Made by a program: the position numbers and the translations under genes
NCBI RefSeq assembly: GCF_010389155.1
Contig: NC_057768.1
Span: 6,074,501 to 6,138,500, forward strand
Length of the DNA stretch: 64,000 nt
Direction of reading: 5' to 3'
Origin: Erigeron canadensis
Lineage: Eukaryota; Streptophyta; Magnoliopsida; Asterales; Asteraceae
Notes under the pieces: model-generated
The model's input: only the letters and a program-made list of their open reading frames with translations
What the model was told of the DNA's origin: nothing
The model's database searches: none
Shown here: in pieces, positions 58,552 to 64,000 of the stretch
Position numbering within the stretch: position 1 is the first letter of the stretch
How the letters are laid out: each line of letters starts with the position of its first letter

Positions 58552-61266
58552 ACTCACCATAGTGATTTTGAGGATTTTGTGATCCTCTAATCATGGTCCA
58601 TGCTTGTCTATTAGCAAGGTGAGAAGAAGGACCCTGCTGAGGTTGAGTCACTCTACTTGGAATGATAGGTCTAGACAGACGATTTGGAATCACTGACCTT
58701 ATTTGCCTATGAGGTAAGTACTGCCTATTTGACAATGAGGATTGAACATGCTGATTTGGCATTTGTCCTCTTTGTGGGGTAGTGGGTCTCATTTGCTGAT
58801 GTGGCAAATGTCCTCGCTGAGGAGTTATAGACCTCACTTGCTGATGTGGCAAGTCTCCTCGCTGAGGAGTTATAGGCCTATTTTAAGAAGGGATTCTCCT
58901 TCTCCGAGGAGTGTTATTTCTCGAATTTGATAGAGCTGGCACAGATTGAGGTGCCATATGGGTTTGAACATCAGCAAGTACATCCTTTGTGGGAGGTATT
59001 TGCTGATATCTAGCATCAGCGAACCTAACACGCCTTTTAATAAGGCGATCATGCTGATCACCCTTATTACTAGCATGAGCAGGTTTCTGCTGAGTAGAAG
59101 AAGATTGAGCACAAGAAGGTTGCTGAAAGACTGGTTCCACTCGCTGAGGAGTGCTATAGTCATATGTCGTAGCAACAGTGCTCCTTTTAAAGGGTTCAAC
59201 AGGCTTTCTGGATAGTTGATGATGAGCAATGAGTATGTACCCATCACTTAAAATGTCCCCTTTAAAAGTTCTTGGAAGAGAGAATTGAATCCTTCCTTCA
59301 TGCGGCATCATGCCAACAATAGGGAGATGAATGAACATGTTATTGGTGCTGGTTGTAGAACCAGTACCTTGAACATTAGTGGAAGAAGAGGATACAGTTG
59401 TAGAGGAAGAAGTAGCACCAGTATCCATTTCAGCATGGTAGTCACTTTGTCCCTTGACAAAGTACCACTTTTTCATTTCCTTAGGAGAGATGGAAACTGA
59501 AGAGGAGGGAGGAATAGAGATTTCTGGTTTAACATCATCTTTGAACGAGTCAGCAAGTGATGCAGCAACATCAAAATTGCCACCAATCACTGCTTGTACT
59601 TGAGCAGGAACTTGTTCACTCAAGCATTGATGATGAAATTTAGAAGCTTTTGACCAAGAGGTCACAATCTTCTTTAGATTTGAGACTTCAATTTTGAGAT
59701 TTTCATTCTCAAGTTGGAGTTTTTGAGTCATTAACTCATGAGATTGAAGTTCGACATGAACATTTTTCAATTTCAAGAGTTTTTCAGACTTTCACTTAAC
59801 TCTACGCCAGCAGAGTTGAGTTTTGCTTGAAGTTCAGCACGTAGAGTTTCTACAAACTGAAGATCACAAGACAAAGACTCAATGATTTTAGTCTTGTTAG
59901 TTTCAGATGACGAAAGAAGAGAGTGTACCTTTTTAACAGTGATATTTACCAATTGACTGGAGAAGACTTGATCCTTTGTCAGTGCATCAACGTCGGCGAG
60001 TGCCATCAGGCACATGGTGTCAACATAATCATCATCGTCTAACTCTTCTGAGTCAGCCCAATCATGTTCTTCAGCAACAAGTCCTTTTGCTGGAGTTTTG
60101 GCCTCTTCTGTTTTAGCCATCTTTGCTTTTAGCTGATAGTATTTATTCCTGTACTCATCAGCAGACTTAGAAGAATTAGCTTTAGGGGCTGCTGGAGAGG
60201 GAATAGCAACCTTGCACTCCTTTCGGTAGTGGCCTTTTCTGCCACACCTCCAGCATTCTTCATGTGATTTGTCAACAGGAGGCTTGTAAGGAGCAACCGA
60301 CTTATGGTTGTTCCATTTTCTGGAATATTTCTTTCCAACAATAAGAGCAAAGCCCATAAAGTCACTAAACATTTCTTGTTTTTCATCAGCATCAAGCTCG
60401 TCAACAAGAGATTGGATAGGACTAGGAAGGTTAGAGGGACTGGCACCATCATTGAGATTGATGGGCTCAACAGAGATAAGTGCAAGAGGGTCTGTGATAG
60501 GATGAGAGGGCATGCTGACAGAAGAAAAAGAAGGGCCAGCATGTCTCCTGGCATCAGTCGAGGCTCAAATCTTTTGAGCCAAAGCTCTCTCTTCAAATTG
60601 AAGAGTGCCAAAGAGTCCTTCAAGATCAAAATCTTGAATTTTCTTTGTCGTACGAAGGGTTTGTCTTAAGTTTTGCCACTTAAGAGGAAGAGAGTCGATG
60701 AGTTTGTGGCATACTTCAAAATTATCATGAGTAATGCCAACATTAGTCATATCATTGAGCAACCCTTTAAAGCGCGTATAGTTGCCCTCAAGACTTTCAT
60801 CAGGAAGAGAGAAGAAGTTTTTGTAAGCACGTTTTAAATCAATTTTCTTGATTTTAATAAGGTCAGCAGAACCTTCATAGGTGCTGACCAGTCTATCCCA
60901 TACTTCTTTTGAAGAGGGATACTTGATGACAAGCTTCATGATTTCGGTAGGAAGAGTGACAATAATCATGTTTTTGAGCCTGACATCAAGATTTACCAGC
61001 TTACGCTCTTCATCCGTCCACTGGACCTCTGGTTTAACCAGGCCAGTCACAATCTCAGGAGCTTCATGTGTTGCTCCAGGAGTTCTTTGGACGTACATCA
61101 GTATGTATGGACCCTCAGTTAATATTGTCATTAAATAGGGCTCCACACCAGCGATGTGAAGAAGCATTCTTTCCTTCCAAGACCCAAAATATTTGGGCTC
61201 GAATTTAGGAGGTGTAGACACATAACCAAAGTCACGTGTGTTTACAAGGCTGAGAATAGACGACAT
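58552..61266 (-). pseudogene. gag of element E
   Basis: It starts at ATG 61266 (MSSILSLVNTRDFGYV), almost the same head as C. UBN2-type gag domain (SKEVWDRLVSTYEGS) and first CCHC knuckle at about 60200-60260 (CWRCGRKGHYRKEC) are followed by an acidic region (EEHDWADSEELDDD) and coiled coil. Next come VPAQVQAVIGGNFDVAAS and the TPQRG-type repeats (58640-58880); element F then interrupts it. Lesions: in-frame TGA at 60565, a frameshift near 59780, TAA at 58883. Otherwise the gag aligns along its whole length with C. Confidence 0.87.
58640..58880 (-). repeat. TPQRG-type coding repeat array in E
   Basis: Three clear 45-bp units (ITPQRGxLPHQQ pattern) and two decayed ones match the array in element C. 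Confidence 0.75.
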
Positions 61267-61367
61267 GTTCTTGTTTTAAAGAAAAGATTTTAAGAAGAGA
61301 AAAGAACAGAGAATTAATGTAAACACAAGAAGGCAAACAGATCTTGTTCCAATGATTTAGGAACGGT

Positions 61368-61380
61368 GGCTCTGATACAA
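61368..61380 (-). other. Primer binding site of element E
   Basis: On the minus strand TTGTATCAGAGCC has one mismatch from the TGGTATCAGAGCC seen in C and F. Confidence 0.8.
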
Positions 61381-61382
61381 CT

Positions 61383-62030
61383 TAACAGTCCACGAATGCA
61401 CAACTTGTGTTATAGTTAAGCTAGACAAGAAGGTAAGTAAGAAGATAAATAACAAGAACAATAACGAGTTCAATTGTAATAAATCAATGCAAGTATAATC
61501 ATATGTATCATTGATTAAATGGTGAATACATGGGCGATATTACAAACTTGACTTACAAGAATACAAATGAACAAAGTAATTGCTAAGTCTAAACACACTA
61601 TAAACTAGAACAATTACAAGTGACACACACTTTAAAGGTGACTAACACGCTTGATACAATGCGGCTGTGTTGCTTTATATAGAGGAAAAATTAGGGCAAC
61701 ACAGCCTTCCTTTGATGGTGATAGATGGTGGTTGTTGACGTCTCATTGGCTCCTTGTACTTCCAAGCAAGAGCTCTTGTCTTCTTTACCAAAATGGGTAT
61801 GAGAGAGAAAATCCAAGTTTTGGTCCCAACATGTACCTTTGCCATATAAGGTATGTTACAGTTGAAAAAACCACCATGTGACTCTTGACTTCATATGGTT
61901 TGAATACTTCCCGCCATGACAGACATTTGGGCAGCATACAACCCGCTGAAGAAAGTCACTGGACTCACTGAAGAGTTGCTGACGACACATGTCAGCGAGC
62001 AAATCTAGTTAGCTAATCCAAGACTCAACG
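61383..62030 (-). repeat. 5' LTR of element E
   Basis: 648 bp, alignable to the 646-bp LTR of A. Both terminal dinucleotides have changed: the start reads CG instead of TG and the end TA instead of CA. That is consistent with age. Confidence 0.85.
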
Positions 62031-62929
62031 TACAGTTATTCATTTAATTTCATTAGACATTATCATTGAGCACCTTAAGACATTTATTAACACTTGAATA
62101 CGTTACAACACATAAGCACATTAAGTCACACATTGATTTACTGAACCTAACAAGAACTAACAATAGGTTAACAGTTAACGCTTTGGGATATTACACACTG
62201 AGTGTGTCTTACTGAACCATGGTGGTTGTATACTAATGTTGATGTGTTACACGTCTATCTAGGCATCTAGCCATATACTCTCTTTGTGAAGGTACAATGC
62301 AACATCCCAATAAAAGTAACTTTATTGGCGCCCTTTATAATTACTCAATTCGGGTCATTCCTTTTAGTTACTCATTTTCGTTTCATTTTATTTCATGTCC
62401 TGCAAGATGCATTGCTATCAAAACTTACGATGTTTATTTGCCAATATTACTCAGACTAATGATAGGTTGTACGTATTGGTTTGAATTTCATATTTTGTTG
62501 ACGTTGTACTTCAATCTACACAAACGTCTATTTTATAATTCACAAACATAAAATAAGATATAAACGTCTATCTTGTTGACATTCTACGGTTGTTTGCATT
62601 GGATTTAATTTACAATAAATCAAAAAATAAATAAGATATAAACGTGTAACGCACGAGATTACATATTACATAGTATAATAAAAATTTTTAGAGCCCAGAG
62701 TCCTAATTTAGATATATTTGGAGGGTGACCTCAAAGTATTTAGTTTCTACCTATGGTCGGTCGAGTGAACTTTACCATACATATATCAGATTTTTATGTT
62801 ATAGGGTTTCTCATCAAAAGGTTTAAATTGGGGATTTATTCGGTGAACCGATTATGACATTCATCAAGTAATTTACATTTTTTTCATAATTAGATTAGAT
62901 TCTATTTATTTATTGATTTTCACCAACTT
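62031..62929. other. AT-rich intergenic DNA
   Basis: I see no gene or transposon end that I can support. Short open frames here have no family resemblance. Confidence 0.4.
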
Positions 62930-63293
62930 CAATTGTACATAGTAGTACACACAGTTTCTCTCCCTATGTGACCCATACAAACACACCAACTTCATTGTAA
63001 AAATTTCAATTTCTTGATGGTGCCACTGCCGACACACTAGCTGCAAATCAAAGCCTCTTATCTCTTCTCTCTTTGTAAGTTTATTTTCTGTTGACGAAAT
63101 AAAAGGATGTTAGGGTTTGAGGCCTGGCTATAGCAGCAGCACCCTGCAATGAGTGTAATAAGTCAACTTGCAAAGAATCTTACTATATATAATTCTAACA
63201 AATATTCGATCCGTGTGTTACGATAAAAGAAAATAGTTGTGTCTACGGAGATGGACAGATTGAGAAGAACAGAGGGCTCATATAATCCCGAAG
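62930..63293 (+). other. Possible 5' end of a gene: leader and first coding exon
   Basis: A CT/CA-rich leader-like stretch (62935-63070) ends in a TTTGTAAGTTT donor-like site. After a possible leader intron, ATG 63251 opens 14 codons (MDRLRRTEGSYNPE), followed by a GGTAATCC donor-like site at 63294. The rest of the gene would lie beyond the window or in later exons I cannot recognise. Weak evidence. Confidence 0.25.
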
Positions 63294-64000
63294 GTAATCC
63301 AGACGGTACATTATATTTTCTGTTTTCTGTATAACACCACCAATTTCAAATTTGTATCTATTAGCTAGCATGCTGCAAACAAACAATGAGCTTAAATTTT
63401 GAAACTTAACGTCCACCCTCTAATTAAATAGTGAGGTGTATCAAAGTAATTTCTAAATAAAAATAGTTGAAAATCAACTCCTCACAACCCCAACCACAAC
63501 TAAAATGTTAGAAATTTGGTTGCATAGTTGATAGTAATTAGCTCGAATAAAATCTTGAATTTAGATATATCATATATATATTGACAAATTAACTATTTAT
63601 ATTTAAAACTCTAAATTCAATAAAATTATCTTCAAATTTGGTAATGACCGTTAAACCTTTCTTCTTCTTTGTATAAACAATATCTAATCGATTAATATAT
63701 AGCATTCTTCTTTATTCTTTGCTTGCACATATTACAAAATTAATTGCTTGGATATGTGTATTGATCCAAAAAAAAAAAAACCCTTATAAATACCACCTCT
63801 AATTAATCTTGTAGTTTATTAATAGAATTTTAGTTGTAAATGTGGTATATTTATACACTAATCTTAATGTTTATATAGTGTACAACTTATATACATTTTA
63901 CATATTAGGGTATTAAAAAAAATAGGGTGTAAAGCCCCTTACCGCATCCAATCCTTTTCTGGATAGAAATTGGATTCACTATTATTTATTAAACGTAATA
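63294..64000. other. AT-rich DNA, possible intron or intergenic
   Basis: AT-rich with no coding character; a 12-A run lies near 63770. If 63251 is a true start codon this would be its first intron. Confidence 0.3.

Larger units (their letters stand above)
53885..62030 (-). mobile_element. Element E: 3'-truncated Sirevirus-like copia element, split by F
   Basis: Reading on the minus strand: 5' LTR (62030-61383), primer site, gag, protease and the start of pre-integrase, ending abruptly near 53885. The LTR is a diverged version of A's LTR, and gag is close to C's gag. The integrase core, RT, RNase H, ORF3 and 3' LTR are missing. Element F is inserted at 55154-58549. Confidence 0.88.

Overview
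The window is nuclear DNA from a flowering plant. Evidence: GT/AG introns, AT-rich intergenic DNA, tRNA-derived SINEs, MITEs and nested LTR retrotransposons. The protein encoded downstream of pol in the Ty1/copia elements resembles proteins I remember being abundant in daisy-family (Asteraceae) genomes, so I infer Asteraceae; this comes from memory, not from a search.

Layout. 1-9.4 kb is the gene-bearing part: a small basic unknown protein (2472-2921, +) and a five-exon gene on the minus strand (4659-8635) for an 874-residue TRM/LONGIFOLIA-type protein (TON1 recruiting motif family, DUF4378). 9.4-17.3 kb is mostly unassigned AT-rich DNA, with a foldback transposon at 11025-12370 that carries a nested MITE. 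From 17.36 kb to 62 kb the window is a retrotransposon nest. Element A (17360-22288, +) is the 3' part of a Sirevirus-like copia element. Element C (22838-50717, +) is a complete copia element of the same broad family, with 5-bp target duplications. It is interrupted in gag by the younger complete element B (25186-37745, +), and again between gag and protease by about 1.7 kb that looks like mitochondrial DNA. Element E (53885-62030, -) is the 5' part of an A-like element, split by a deleted Ty3/gypsy-like element F (55154-58549). 62-64 kb is intergenic, with a possible first coding exon at 63251.

Main point. A, B and C each carry a large extra reading frame (ORF3) downstream of pol, in the place where Sireviruses have an 'env-like' gene. 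The three ORF3s share an N-terminal domain, an acidic/coiled-coil middle and (A and C) a C-terminal domain, and none shows an obvious membrane segment. Each starts about 130-170 bp downstream of a TATA-like box and a CT-rich leader, so ORF3 may be its own transcription unit. In B, gag-pol has a dozen or more lesions while the first 988 codons of ORF3 are open, although its two LTRs are almost identical. Each family is also peppered with its own short word: CAGCGA/TCGCTG in C, and CCAG[A/T]/[A/T]CTGG in B. In each case the word is concentrated at the U3 tip of the LTR and recurs through spacer and coding DNA. My hypothesis is that ORF3 is a family-specific regulatory or anti-silencing factor acting through these dispersed words, by analogy with VANC proteins of VANDAL transposons. 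This is an inference that a k-mer test and a homology search could confirm or kill.
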